Assembly (NCBI GenBank): GCA_025356695.1
Contig: JANXSE010000033.1
Coordinates: forward strand, 1 to 51,757
Direction of reading: 5' to 3'
From: Betaproteobacteria bacterium
GTDB lineage: Bacteria > Pseudomonadota > Gammaproteobacteria > Burkholderiales > SG8-41
Length of the DNA stretch: 51,757 bases
Shown here: positions 21,332 through 29,565 of the stretch, in pieces
Layout of the letters: every line of letters begins with the position of its first letter
Numbering within the stretch: the stretch's first letter is position 1
The notes under the pieces: model-generated
Told to the model about the DNA's origin: nothing
Databases searched by the model: none
The model's input: only the letters and a program-made list of their open reading frames with translations
Program-made: the position numbers and the translations under genes

Positions 21332-22612
21332 ATGACCACCCAAGTAGCAGTAGGCTCCGCGATCGCGCGGAAAGTATGGGGCGCGTATCTCTTTACCGCC
21401 ACCCAGCGCCAACCGACCCTGATGAAGAATCTCATGGGGCCGGCACCGAAGCAGTCGGACGCCGAGGCCAAGATGAAAGGCCAAACGTCGCCGGACATGC
21501 CGATCGTGCGCGTGACCGACTTGAGCAAAACTCAAGGCGACACCATCGCAATCGACCTGTTCAACATCATCGGCAACAAGCCGATCATGGGCGATCAGAT
21601 GGCCGAAGGCAAAGGCGAGCCCCTGACGTTCAGCTCGATGGACGTGAAAATCGACCTGACCACCAAAGTCGTCGATGCCGGCGGCAAAATGACCCAGCAA
21701 CGCACCCTGCATAACCTGCGCGGCGTGGCGATGGCGAACCTGATGGGCTACATGCCCCGCCTCGAAACGCAGGTCGTCATGACTGCGCTGGCTGGCTCGC
21801 GTGGTTCGCAGGCCGGCATGGATTGGGTTGTGCCGCTGCAGACCGATCCTGACTTCGCCGCGATCATGATTAACGCGGTCAAGGCGCCGACCTACAACCG
21901 TCACTACGTTGCCAATGGCACCGGCATGACGCAGGGCGGTTTGCAACTCGGCTCGATCGCCTCGACGGATACGCTGCGCCTCGAACACTTCGATGCGTTG
22001 CGCGCGCTGATCGACGATGCGGAGGTGAAGCTGCAACCGGTGCGGATCGAGGACGATCCCGCTGCTGCCGACGAGCCGCTGTATGTCATGTTGGTGACAG
22101 GTCGCCAGTGGCAGACCATCCTCAACAACACCAGCAACTTGGTGTGGCGCACGTTCCTGCAAAACGCATGGCAGCGCAAGAGCTACGGCACGAAGCATCC
22201 CCTGTTCACCGGCGAGCCCGGCATCTGGAACGGCATCCTGGTCAAGAAGATTGACCGCGCGATCCGTTTCAACCCGAGCGATTCGACGAACGTGGTGCTG
22301 GTTGCCAACCGCTACACCGCGGCAGAAACGGCGCAGACCGTGAACGCCGGCCTCGGTGCCAACAAGGCGGTGGATCGTGGCCTGTTGCTCGGCGCGCAAG
22401 CGTTGGCGACCGTCTACGGCCGCAACCAAAGCTCGGACTACTTCTATTCGTGGAAGGAGCGCCTTTACAACTTCGAGCGAAATCTCGAGGTTGCGGGCGA
22501 AGCGATGGGTGGCAAGGCGAAAGTCCGGTTCAGTTATCCGGATGGCGCCGGCAACCTGGAGCCGACCGATCACGGCGTCTATGCGTTCGACACCGCTGTT
22601 TCCCTGACCTAA
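21332..22612 (+). CDS. Major capsid protein (N4 gp56 / DUF4043-like)
   Basis: The 426-residue protein matches the pattern of N4-gp56/DUF4043-type coats. The N-terminal arm includes ARKVWGAYLFTATQRQP; TQGDTIAIDLFNIIGNKPIMGDQ and EPLTFSSMDVKIDLTTKVVDAGGKM follow; the later region has WQTILNNTSNLVWRTFLQNAW and HPLFTGEPGIWNGILVKK. This is a HK97-fold coat as judged from family knowledge. AGGAGA precedes the ATG. It lies directly after scaffold, with terminators on both sides. Confidence 0.85.
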   Translation: MTTQVAVGSAIARKVWGAYLFTATQRQPTLMKNLMGPAPKQSDAEAKMKGQTSPDMPIVRVTDLSKTQGDTIAIDLFNIIGNKPIMGDQMAEGKGEPLTFSSMDVKIDLTTKVVDAGGKMTQQRTLHNLRGVAMANLMGYMPRLETQVVMTALAGSRGSQAGMDWVVPLQTDPDFAAIMINAVKAPTYNRHYVANGTGMTQGGLQLGSIASTDTLRLEHFDALRALIDDAEVKLQPVRIEDDPAAADEPLYVMLVTGRQWQTILNNTSNLVWRTFLQNAWQRKSYGTKHPLFTGEPGIWNGILVKKIDRAIRFNPSDSTNVVLVANRYTAAETAQTVNAGLGANKAVDRGLLLGAQALATVYGRNQSSDYFYSWKERLYNFERNLEVAGEAMGGKAKVRFSYPDGAGNLEPTDHGVYAFDTAVSLT

Positions 22613-22641
22613 TCGGGCTGGGGTTCAACCAAAGCATCACC

Positions 22642-22680
22642 TGATCCGAGGCCGAATCTGGCCTCGCCTCAGATCATTTT
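22642..22680 (+). terminator. Weak stem-loop after the coat gene
   Basis: GAGGCC and GGCCTC form a stem with a 6-base loop, flanked by TGATC/GATCA that can extend it; TTTT follows. It may attenuate transcription into the next structural gene. Confidence 0.45.
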
Positions 22681-22695
22681 CAAGGAGCAGCAAAA

Positions 22696-23175
22696 ATGGC
22701 AGACGTAAAATCTCGCAGCTACGGCAATCCCGTTCACATGGCGCCTTACGGCAATGTGGGCGGCCCGACTCGCATGGCGCATCGCACTTCGGCCATGACG
22801 AACGGCGACAAGATCGTGTTCGGCACCATCCCGAATGGCTCGACCATTCTGGACTGGATCATGCTGAATTCGACCTCGACGGTCGCGACGACCATGACGC
22901 TGGGCTTCCGCAACTCGGATGGCTCGGCGGTAAGCCCGATCGATGGCAGCGCGACGGACAAGATTCCGGCAGATGACTACTTCATTGCGGCAACGTCGAT
23001 CGCAGCGGCGGCAGTCACGCGCCGCGGCGCACCGGCATTGGCGGCCTTGAAGGGCTTTACGCTGGGGCCGATCAAGCAGGACATTATCATCGTGGGTGCA
23101 TTGGCTGGCGCGTCCATCGCGACGGACACGCTCATCGAGCTGGTGTTCTTCTACATCTGCGAAGGCGTCAAGTAA
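22696..23175 (+). CDS. Structural protein, possible head decoration, 159 aa
   Basis: A beta-rich protein with no Cys until the end. It contains MAPYGNVGGPTRMAHRTSAMTNGDKIVFGTIPNG near the N-terminus and ends LIELVFFYICEGVK. Small proteins of this look lie directly after the coat gene in many podoviruses and are found on the head surface; role inferred. AAGGAG precedes the ATG. Confidence 0.6.
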   Translation: MADVKSRSYGNPVHMAPYGNVGGPTRMAHRTSAMTNGDKIVFGTIPNGSTILDWIMLNSTSTVATTMTLGFRNSDGSAVSPIDGSATDKIPADDYFIAATSIAAAAVTRRGAPALAALKGFTLGPIKQDIIIVGALAGASIATDTLIELVFFYICEGVK

Positions 23176-23191
23176 TTCCGTAGCGGAAATG

Positions 23192-23223
23192 AACGGCCCC
23201 GGCTTCGCGCTGGGGCCGTTTTT
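23192..23223 (+). terminator. Strong rho-independent terminator
   Basis: AACGGCCCC and GGGGCCGTT form a 9-bp stem with an 11-base loop, ending in TTTTT. It is the fourth stem-loop terminator around scaffold, coat and the following gene. Confidence 0.8.
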
Positions 23224-23237
23224 CATTGGAGGTTGCA

Positions 23238-23657
23238 ATGGCGAAAGTAGCCAAATCGAATTTGATCCCGATCGGATACGTCGGCAAAAAAGAAGTGCAG
23301 ACAGATCCGGTTGCCGGCACTGGCCTCGAATGGCGCCCTGGCGACGTTCACAACGTCACGCCGGAGCAGGCCGCGATCCTACTCAACCATCCTGATGTGT
23401 GGGTGGATGATCGCCCGCCGAAGGCGCAGGAGAAAGCGCCGATCGAGCCGCATGAAGCGCCGAAGCCTGTTATGACCGAGGAAGAAGAACGGGCCATGGC
23501 GAATCTGGCGCCGCTCATCGACGTTGGCGTTCTCGACAAATCGGGATTGCAGCAATACGCCATGCGCGAGTTCGGCCTCGACCTGAACGACCAGATGCCG
23601 GAAGCGCAGATGCGCGAGGCGATCACCAGCCGCATCGACGGCGCGCGGTTCAACTAG
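23238..23657 (+). CDS. Head-associated hypothetical protein, 139 aa
   Basis: Starts MAKVAKSNLIPIGYVGKKEV with GGAGG in front. The N-terminal half is strand-rich (WRPGDVHNVTPEQAAILLNHPDVW). A Pro/Lys linker follows, then a C-terminal helical domain (LGPLIDVGVLDKSGLQQYA type) that resembles SAP/Rho-N-like helices. It sits at the head-connector border. Confidence 0.55.
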   Translation: MAKVAKSNLIPIGYVGKKEVQTDPVAGTGLEWRPGDVHNVTPEQAAILLNHPDVWVDDRPPKAQEKAPIEPHEAPKPVMTEEEERAMANLAPLIDVGVLDKSGLQQYAMREFGLDLNDQMPEAQMREAITSRIDGARFN

Positions 23658-23664
23658 GTAGGCG

Positions 23665-24009
23665 ATGGCAAACACCCTGCAAACCGCGATGGACTTGGCG
23701 CGGTTGCCGATGAATGACGCCGATCCGATTGACGCGAATCGCCGCTATCCGGACGCAGCCCTGCTCAAGCACGCGAATCATGGGATTTTGACCTGCTACC
23801 GAGCGCGTCCTGATTTCTGGATCGGCGACTATGACAACGTGCCGAACGGATCGCAGGCGGCAACCACGCCGCTGACGATTCCTGACGAGTATATCCAGGT
23901 GCTTGCCGACTACATCACGGCGCGCTGCGAAACGACCGACGACGAATTTATCAGCTCGGGCCGCGTTGAATTCTTCATCAAGCTGTTTGGGGGCGGCGCA
24001 AATGGCTAA
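23665..24009 (+). CDS. Head-tail connector-type protein (DUF6682-like), 114 aa
   Basis: Contains MDLARLPMNDADPIDANRRYPDAALLKHANHGI, PDFWIGDY and LTIPDEYIQVLADYITARC, the pattern of small adaptor proteins between portal and tail in podoviruses (my recollection is DUF6682). It overlaps the next gene by 8 bases. Confidence 0.6.
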   Translation: MANTLQTAMDLARLPMNDADPIDANRRYPDAALLKHANHGILTCYRARPDFWIGDYDNVPNGSQAATTPLTIPDEYIQVLADYITARCETTDDEFISSGRVEFFIKLFGGGANG

Positions 24010-24667
24010 TAAGGCATGGTCTGATTTCTTCAATTGGGTGTTGCCGCATGTGCCTGGCTGCGCGCAGACGGTCGCGGAGGACGCAATACGCGAAGCCGCG
24101 ATTGACTTCTGCGACTCCACGCTGATTTGGCGCAGGGAGCTGTCGATTGATTCGGTGGCGGGCGGCAATGGCACCTACGATCTGGTAGCGCCGATGGCCG
24201 CGCAATACAGCGACGGCAATGTGATTCAAACGACTTCGATTGTTGACGCGAAGTTTAACGGCGTTCGCATTTTCGCCAAGACGGACGACGAGCTGAAAGC
24301 TCTGTTCGGATCGGATTGGGATTCGCACACCGGCACGCCGCTGTATTTCAACATGGTGGACGAGAACACCGCCCGGCTGGCGCCGATCCCGACTTCGGCA
24401 ATCGTCGGTGGCATCTGGCTCAAGGTCGCGGTGATCCCGATGCAGGAGGCTGCCGAGGTCGATGAATTCCTGTGGGTGAATTACCGGCAGGAGATTTGTG
24501 CTGGCGCGTTGGCAGAGCTGCAAAAGTCGCCGCGCAAGCCTTACACCAATCTGGCGCAGGGCGCGGAAAACCAGCGGTATTACGATGGCGCTGTGCATGA
24601 CGCGGCAAGCGGTAAGAAAAACAACTACACGCGCAAGCCGCTGCGCGCGACAACGCAGTTTCGATAG
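24002..24667 (+). CDS. Connector/tail protein, 221 aa
   Basis: It contains AWSDFFNWVLPHVPGCAQTVAEDAIREAAIDFCDSTLIW near the N-terminus. Later parts include GGIWLKVAVIPMQEAAEVDEFLWVNYRQEICAGALAELQ and AQGAENQRYYDGAV. This combination is common in podovirus adaptor/nozzle proteins. It overlaps the preceding gene, whose stop lies inside its first codons. Role in joining head and tail inferred from order. Confidence 0.6.
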   Translation: MANKAWSDFFNWVLPHVPGCAQTVAEDAIREAAIDFCDSTLIWRRELSIDSVAGGNGTYDLVAPMAAQYSDGNVIQTTSIVDAKFNGVRIFAKTDDELKALFGSDWDSHTGTPLYFNMVDENTARLAPIPTSAIVGGIWLKVAVIPMQEAAEVDEFLWVNYRQEICAGALAELQKSPRKPYTNLAQGAENQRYYDGAVHDAASGKKNNYTRKPLRATTQFR

Positions 24668-24675
24668 GGGCGCCC

Positions 24676-25005
24676 ATGTCCTCGATCATCAAACTCGTTC
24701 AGAACGACACCGGCCCGAACATCGACGTAACGCTGGTCGATCCGGACAATAGCAATGCGCCGCTCAATCTGTCGAGCGCCACCATCAATTTCTACTTCAA
24801 GCAGATCGGCGCCAGCGGATTACCGCGCACGATCGTATGCACGAAGCCGAACGGCGGCGCTGATGGCGTGGTTCGCATCATCTGGCCCGTGGGCGCGTTG
24901 GCGATCGCTGGCGATTACGAGGGTGAGCTGGAAATAACCAATGGCGGCACAGTCCAGACCGTGCAACGCAAGCTCAAATTTCGCGTGAGAGCGCAGATAG
25001 GGTAA
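24676..25005 (+). CDS. BppU-like / immunoglobulin-type baseplate domain protein, 109 aa
   Basis: A single beta-sandwich-like domain: LVQNDTGPNIDVTLVDPDN, LNLSSATINFYFKQ, IIWPVGALAIAGDYEGELEIT, RKLKFRVRAQIG. The order matches N-terminal domains of BppU/DUF2479 proteins that attach fibres to tails. It precedes the fibre genes directly. Confidence 0.6.
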   Translation: MSSIIKLVQNDTGPNIDVTLVDPDNSNAPLNLSSATINFYFKQIGASGLPRTIVCTKPNGGADGVVRIIWPVGALAIAGDYEGELEITNGGTVQTVQRKLKFRVRAQIG

Positions 25006-25009
25006 TCAC

Positions 25010-25411
25010 ATGGCAAACGCACTCTTTGATCCTGGCCGCGAAGGACACCTTGACGGAACGATTGTAGAAAGCTCGGGCGATATTCGCGCGATGCTTGTCA
25101 AGTCTACCTACACGTTTAGCGCCGCGCACAAGTTCCTGGCTGATCTCGGCGTGGTCGATAACGGACGCAGCGCCACGCTCGGCAGCAAGACCGTTACGAA
25201 TGGCGTGTTCGATTCGGCCGATACGTCCATCACCGCGACGGCTGCGGTGGCTTGTAACGCGCTGGTGATCTTCCAGCACACCGGCAGCGATGCGACGGCG
25301 CGCGTGATCGCCTACATCGACACCGCAACGGGTCTGCCGTTCACTCCGTCAGCATCCCAGCTCATCAACGTGACGTGGGATAACGGCACGAATCGGATCT
25401 ACAAGCTGTAA
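25010..25411 (+). CDS. Tail-associated beta-rich protein, 133 aa
   Basis: MANALFDPGREGHLDG, then DIRAMLVKSTYTFSAAHKFLADLG, then repeated Thr/Ala strands (SADTSITATAAVACNALVIFQHTG) and IDTATGLPFTPSASQ. Typical of small phage tail proteins located before glycine-rich fibres. Function otherwise unknown. Confidence 0.55.
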   Translation: MANALFDPGREGHLDGTIVESSGDIRAMLVKSTYTFSAAHKFLADLGVVDNGRSATLGSKTVTNGVFDSADTSITATAAVACNALVIFQHTGSDATARVIAYIDTATGLPFTPSASQLINVTWDNGTNRIYKL

Positions 25412-25414
25412 CGC

Positions 25415-26818
25415 ATGGGCATCAAGCGCGCAAACCGGATCAAGGATCAAACGACCACGACCGGCACCGGAACACTCACGCTCGGTGGCGCGCAAACGGG
25501 GTATCTGGCGGTCGGTGGCGGGCTCTCGAACGGCGATCGAGGCCTGTTCATCTGCCAAGGCACAACGGAATGGGAGCTGTTCTACGGCACATACACGGCA
25601 TCAGGCACCACGCTCTCGCGCGATCAGGTGGTGGCATCGAGCAATTCCAATGCACTGGTGAGTTTCAGTGCTGGCTCGAAGGACATATTCATGGCCGCAG
25701 ACGCGGCTGACGGTAACGCCTTTGACGCGACGATTTACGGCTCGGGCTCGGATGGCGACGTCTCGATCTCAAGCGGCACGACCACGCTCACGCGTGATAT
25801 GTATTACAACAACCTGACGATCACCGGCACTACGTCGAAGATCGCCACAGCCGGTTACCGCATCTTCGTCAAGGACAAGCTCGACATTTCTGGCTACACC
25901 GGCAGCGGGCCGATATTCGATTGCAGCGGCGGGAATGGAACGGCAGGCAGCGGGACAGTTGGTGGAAGTGGTGGCAGCGCGGCCCCTGGTGCCAATCTCA
26001 GAAGTGGTTCCAGTGGGCCAATTGGGCAGTCGGCCATCGCGTTCACAAGTGACGGCGTTGCAGCCGCATTTTCTGCTAATGTCCTTATTTCAAAAGGTGG
26101 ACAGGGCGGAGGGGTTAAAGCGGGCGGAAATGCTGGCGCGACCGCGGGCGCCGGAAATGCAACTGGCGGCGCGGGAACAGGCGGGGGAGTATTAACTACA
26201 TGCACGCTCGGCATTTTTAGCACGTTTATCCGCGATGCAAAAGATGCGCAAATCGGCGCGGGCGGTGGCGGCAGCGGCGGGGCGTCAGGCGCGTCAGCCG
26301 GAATTGATGGTTTAAATTTTACGACTGGCGGTGGCGGTGGCGGTGGCGGCGGTGGCGGCGGCACAATGTCGATTGTTTGCCGTTTGATCGTTACCGGCGC
26401 GAGCAATCCTGCCGCAAGTTTCAAGTGCTTCGGCGGGAACGGCTCTACAGGTGCAAATTCCGTTCTTACAGGCACCGGATCAGATGGCGGCGGCGGAAGC
26501 GCCGGTGCCGGCGCAGGCGGCGGATTTATCTTATTCGCGTATCTATTCAAAACCGGCCCTTCCGTCACAAATTTGTTTCGTTGCAACGGCGGGGCAGGAG
26601 CGGTGGGCGGCACGGGCACGACGAGTGCCGGCGGATCGGTCGCGCCGCAAGGGGGCGGCGGATCGGATGGCGGTAATGGCGGAACAGTCATTATCTACAA
26701 CTTCAGCACCAACACGCTTACTGAAACAACGGGGAGCGCAGGCGGCGCAGGCGGCGCTGCATCGGGCACAACCGGCGGAACAGCGGGCGCAGCCGGCACA
26801 TGCGGGGTGACGCTATGA
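25415..26818 (+). CDS. Glycine-rich tail fibre, likely receptor-binding tip
   Basis: The 467-residue protein has a normal N-terminal third (1-155) for attachment. Residues ~165-460 are dominated by Gly runs (up to 12 Gly in a row near 302-313) alternating with short strands. Such segments form polyglycine-II bundles in known phage adhesins (S16 gp38 type), where the loops between Gly helices bind receptor. This makes it the best candidate host-range determinant. GC-rich simple-sequence DNA here could also promote repeat-length variation. Confidence 0.65.
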   Translation: MGIKRANRIKDQTTTTGTGTLTLGGAQTGYLAVGGGLSNGDRGLFICQGTTEWELFYGTYTASGTTLSRDQVVASSNSNALVSFSAGSKDIFMAADAADGNAFDATIYGSGSDGDVSISSGTTTLTRDMYYNNLTITGTTSKIATAGYRIFVKDKLDISGYTGSGPIFDCSGGNGTAGSGTVGGSGGSAAPGANLRSGSSGPIGQSAIAFTSDGVAAAFSANVLISKGGQGGGVKAGGNAGATAGAGNATGGAGTGGGVLTTCTLGIFSTFIRDAKDAQIGAGGGGSGGASGASAGIDGLNFTTGGGGGGGGGGGGTMSIVCRLIVTGASNPAASFKCFGGNGSTGANSVLTGTGSDGGGGSAGAGAGGGFILFAYLFKTGPSVTNLFRCNGGAGAVGGTGTTSAGGSVAPQGGGGSDGGNGGTVIIYNFSTNTLTETTGSAGGAGGAASGTTGGTAGAAGTCGVTL

Positions 26819-27069
26819 TCGAAGACTACGGCCGCGATGTTCAGCAGGTATTGCATGGCGATGACAATACGCTGTTCCCGATCGATTGGAATTTCCGCGA
26901 CCTAGGCCGCACGGTGAAGGTCGAGCAGGCCGTCAATCCGGCAGAGTTCGAGCAAGCTCTCGCGCATCAATTCGACGTTCCGCACAGCAAGGTGCTTGCA
27001 AATGATGTGTGGGATACGGTAATGGCCGAAGATTTCAGTAAGGCGGCTCATAGCATCAGGGCAGGTTAA
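26815..27069 (+). CDS. Small tail-region protein, 84 aa
   Basis: Starts MIEDYGRDVQQVLHGDDNTL with its ATG overlapping the fibre stop (CTATGA). It contains FPIDWNFRDLG and a helical C-terminal half. It may be a chaperone or clip for the fibre; no family recognised. Confidence 0.5.
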   Translation: MIEDYGRDVQQVLHGDDNTLFPIDWNFRDLGRTVKVEQAVNPAEFEQALAHQFDVPHSKVLANDVWDTVMAEDFSKAAHSIRAG

Positions 27070-27071
27070 CC

Positions 27072-27776
27072 ATGTTCGGCGGCGCCCCATTCAGCGGCGC
27101 TCCATTTGAATCGCTGGGCGGGCCATCTGGCCCTGTAATTATTCCAACCGGTATTGCCGGAGCGGAGGCCTTCGGCACCGCGGCATTGAGCGTAACAGTA
27201 TCGCCAACTGGCATTGCCAGTGCGGAGGCGATCGGCAGCGCATCACTTGTGGCGGTCATATCGACCACCGGCGTCGCCAGTGCGGAGGCGTTCGGGGCCG
27301 CATCGATCAGCGCGACGATTGCGCCAACCGGCGTTGTTACCGGCGCAGCGTTTGGCGCGGCATCAGTCGCGGCAACGATCGCGCCCACAGGTGTTGCTGG
27401 CGCGGAAGCGTTCGGCAACACGGTTGTTTTCGTAGGCGTTGGGCTGTTCCCGACCGGCATTGCAAGTGCCGAGGCCTTCGGAGTTCCATACATCGGAATG
27501 AATCCGGCCAGCGTGGCCGGCGGCGAAACGTTTGGACTGCCGTGGATATGGGGCGCGATCGCTGCCGGGCCGGCGTGGTCGATCGTCACGCAAGGCCGCA
27601 TTGATTGGATCGTCAATGACGGCGATGTGATTCTAGCCGTCGTTCGCCCAGGTGTGGTCGACCAGGTGTTGCAGGCGCAGCAGCATGTCACTGATTGGGC
27701 GCTGGCTGAAAAGCCGAACGCCTCGTTTACCGTTTCGTTTCTAAGTCCGATCGTTCAGTCGGTTCTCATTCATTAG
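27072..27776 (+). CDS. Tail protein with ~20-residue tandem repeats
   Basis: Between residues ~24 and 165 the protein repeats P-T-G-[IV]-A-S-A-E-A-F-G-x-A about seven times with a spacing near 20 residues, each a beta-strand pair. The C-terminal third is non-repetitive (WSIVTQGRIDWIVNDGDVILAVVRPG). Related GIASAEAFG repeats occur in phage tail and fibre proteins. Copy number could change by slippage and alter fibre length. Begins two bases after the previous stop. Confidence 0.65.
   Translation: MFGGAPFSGAPFESLGGPSGPVIIPTGIAGAEAFGTAALSVTVSPTGIASAEAIGSASLVAVISTTGVASAEAFGAASISATIAPTGVVTGAAFGAASVAATIAPTGVAGAEAFGNTVVFVGVGLFPTGIASAEAFGVPYIGMNPASVAGGETFGLPWIWGAIAAGPAWSIVTQGRIDWIVNDGDVILAVVRPGVVDQVLQAQQHVTDWALAEKPNASFTVSFLSPIVQSVLIH
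27130..27560 (+). repeat. ~60-bp coding tandem repeats
   Basis: About seven units near 60 bases each, with the sub-motif GCGGAGGCSTTCGG (S = C or G) recurring. They encode the PTGIASAEAFG repeats of the tail protein. They keep the reading frame and have diverged, so they are protein repeats rather than a CRISPR or regulatory array. Confidence 0.65.
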
Positions 27777-27786
27777 GGAGGGAAGC

Positions 27787-28110
27787 ATGGCAGATCCAAC
27801 ATCAACCGATCCGGTTACGTGGAGAGAGTTCGCGGCTGCTGCAGCTGCCATTATTTCGGCGCTCGTTGCGTGGATTACAAACGCGCAGACGAAGCGGATC
27901 GAGGTGCTGGAAACAGAAACAAAGGATTTCGCGTCAAAGAAGGATTTTGACCAGCATGAGCGCGACGATCGGGAAACCTTCACCAATCTATTTGCCGGCC
28001 AAAAAGAAGGGCTCGAAGCGATGAACAAAGGATTTGCCGACATGAACGCAACGATGCACGGCATTCATACCAGCCTGCTCACCGAGCTGACGAAAAAAGC
28101 CGACAAATAA
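27787..28110 (+). CDS. Membrane-anchored coiled-coil protein, 107 aa
   Basis: Residues ~15-31 (FAAAAAAIISALVAWIT) form one membrane helix, followed by a charged coiled coil (KRIEVLETETKDFASKKDFDQHERD...). It lies directly before the holin gene. Candidate lysis accessory protein (second holin or antiholin) by position; not proven. Confidence 0.5.
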   Translation: MADPTSTDPVTWREFAAAAAAIISALVAWITNAQTKRIEVLETETKDFASKKDFDQHERDDRETFTNLFAGQKEGLEAMNKGFADMNATMHGIHTSLLTELTKKADK

Positions 28111-28118
28111 GGAGAGAA

Positions 28119-28379
28119 ATGATGAAAGACTATTTCCGCATGTTCCCGTGGCTGCTGTTCGCCGCGGTGTTCTACGTGATCGCGTTGAACGTCGCCATGC
28201 CGCAGGTGCAAACGCTGTGCTGGAAGCTCGGCAACGTCACGGTGGCCGCGTTCGTCGGTTATTGGATCGACCGCCATGCCTTCCGTGATCGCATTGATGC
28301 CATGTCGTCCGGTTTGATGCTTATACGGCGTGCGCTGATTATCGCGGCGGCCATGATCTCGGTGGCGCTCGGGCTGTGA
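28119..28379 (+). CDS. Putative holin, 86 aa
   Basis: Three hydrophobic stretches (WLLFAAVFYVIALNVAM, NVTVAAFVGYWI and ALIIAAAMISVALGL) with short charged turns suit a class I-type holin that opens the inner membrane. GGAGAGAA precedes two consecutive ATG codons (28119 and 28122), a dual-start layout seen in holin/antiholin pairs. It is followed directly by the muralytic enzyme. Confidence 0.7.
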   Translation: MMKDYFRMFPWLLFAAVFYVIALNVAMPQVQTLCWKLGNVTVAAFVGYWIDRHAFRDRIDAMSSGLMLIRRALIIAAAMISVALGL

Positions 28380-28963
28380 GAATCCTGCTCGTCCTGCTGC
28401 TGGTTGTTGTCGGCGCTCACGCGCAGGTGCCGCAAGCGGCCTTGAAATATCGGGCTGACCTGCAACGGGAGGCGCAGTTCGTTTATGGGCTGGCGGCACC
28501 GGTGGCGACCTTTGCCGCTCAGATCGAGCAGGAGTCGGGCTGGAACGCCGGTGTGACGGCATGGGATAACGGGCGTGGCCTCGCACAGTTCATGGATCAG
28601 ACTGCGGCATGGTCGGCGCAGAAGTTTGCCGATCTCGGGCCGGCTGATCCATACAACCCGAAGTGGGCGATTCGCGCGCTGCTGCGGCTCGATGATTTCA
28701 ACGTCAAGCACGTTACCGGCGATACGCCGTGCGACAAGTGGGGCGCTGGACTCAAGGCCTACAACGCCGGCCTCGGCTACGTGCAACGGGCGCAGAAGCG
28801 ATCGCCGCAGCCTGGGCAATGGTTCGGTGTCACCGAGCTTATCAACGCAGGGCAAAGCCCAAAGAATTTCGAGTATTCGCGCCTGTATCCGCGCTGGATC
28901 ATGGTCAAGCGCCAGCCGAAGTATGCCGGCTGGGGAGTCGGTCATTGTGGAGGTCTGAAATGA
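28376..28963 (+). CDS. Endolysin: SLT/goose-lysozyme-like transglycosylase with signal sequence
   Basis: The 195-residue enzyme starts at GTG overlapping the holin stop. Residues 1-16 (MRILLVLLLVVVGAHA) are a signal peptide or signal-anchor. The SLT core shows IEQESGW (catalytic Glu at about 53), GLAQFMDQTA, and LKAYNAGLGYV. It would cut peptidoglycan glycan strands. With an export signal, release may not need the holin to pass the enzyme itself (inference). Confidence 0.8.
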   Translation: MRILLVLLLVVVGAHAQVPQAALKYRADLQREAQFVYGLAAPVATFAAQIEQESGWNAGVTAWDNGRGLAQFMDQTAAWSAQKFADLGPADPYNPKWAIRALLRLDDFNVKHVTGDTPCDKWGAGLKAYNAGLGYVQRAQKRSPQPGQWFGVTELINAGQSPKNFEYSRLYPRWIMVKRQPKYAGWGVGHCGGLK

Positions 28964-29565
28964 AAAAGCAACTCGGTATCGCTGACGGCTGGGTGTATTT
29001 GATTGGTCTGATCGTGGTGCTGGCCTTGGTGGTTGGCGGTATGTATGAGGTCAAGAGCTTCATTGATGACGTCGATGCCAAGGCCTACGCGCGTGGCGTC
29101 AAAGAAACCGAGGCCACGTATGCCCAGCGCGACAATGCTGCGCTGAAAGTCGCCAATGCGCGCATCGCTGAATTGACCGATGCCGTTCGTGCTGCCGAGC
29201 AAGAGGGCCAGCGGAAGCTCGATTTGATTGCCCAACAACGTGAAAAGGATCGCTTAAATGCAAAAGCTCAACGTGATCGTGATGTGGCTGCTGCTCGCGC
29301 TGGCACTCTCGTCCTGCGCGACCCGGGCCAAAGTAATACCGCCTGCGCCCCCGCAGGTGATCGAAGTTCCCCCGCCGAAGCTGGCGCCAGCGCCGGCAGC
29401 GGTGATGGTCGAGCGAAAACCGGACTTTCGGGAGAGGCTGCTGAATTTCTTCTCACCCTCACCGACGACGCCGACGACATTGCCCGCCAGCTCGCCGCCG
29501 CCCAGCAAGTAATCGCGCAGGATCGGCTGACTTGTAATGTCGTGCCGGCGGGGAGTCGAAAATGA
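28960..29565 (+). CDS. Rz: i-spanin (Rz-like, DUF2514 type)
   Basis: The 201-residue protein has an N-terminal membrane helix (~12-30, VYLIGLIVVLALVVGG) and a long periplasmic coiled coil (~45-110). This is the design of inner-membrane spanins, which fuse inner and outer membranes with the nested Rz1. The ATG overlaps the endolysin stop. The last third is less conserved and contains the overlapping Rz1 gene in another frame. Confidence 0.8.
   Translation: MKKQLGIADGWVYLIGLIVVLALVVGGMYEVKSFIDDVDAKAYARGVKETEATYAQRDNAALKVANARIAELTDAVRAAEQEGQRKLDLIAQQREKDRLNAKAQRDRDVAAARAGTLVLRDPGQSNTACAPAGDRSSPAEAGASAGSGDGRAKTGLSGEAAEFLLTLTDDADDIARQLAAAQQVIAQDRLTCNVVPAGSRK
29258..29512 (+). CDS. Rz1: o-spanin lipoprotein (Rz1), nested out of frame in Rz
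   Basis: The 84-residue product starts MQKLNVIVMWLLLALAL followed by the lipobox LSSC, with Cys20 as lipid site. The mature part is rich in Pro (PPAPPQVIEVPPPKLAPAPA), as expected of an outer-membrane spanin. It is wholly inside Rz in another frame, the known lambda arrangement. The two proteins should meet across the periplasm. Confidence 0.85.
   Translation: MQKLNVIVMWLLLALALSSCATRAKVIPPAPPQVIEVPPPKLAPAPAAVMVERKPDFRERLLNFFSPSPTTPTTLPASSPPPSK

Noticed and set aside
21227..22573. 448-codon minus-strand frame across the coat gene
   Set aside because: Mirror of the coat gene's codon pattern; the coat frame carries the recognisable family motifs.
27130..27560. Possible CRISPR-like array
   Set aside because: Units are diverged, contiguous and in frame; they encode a protein repeat, with no constant repeats and unique spacers.
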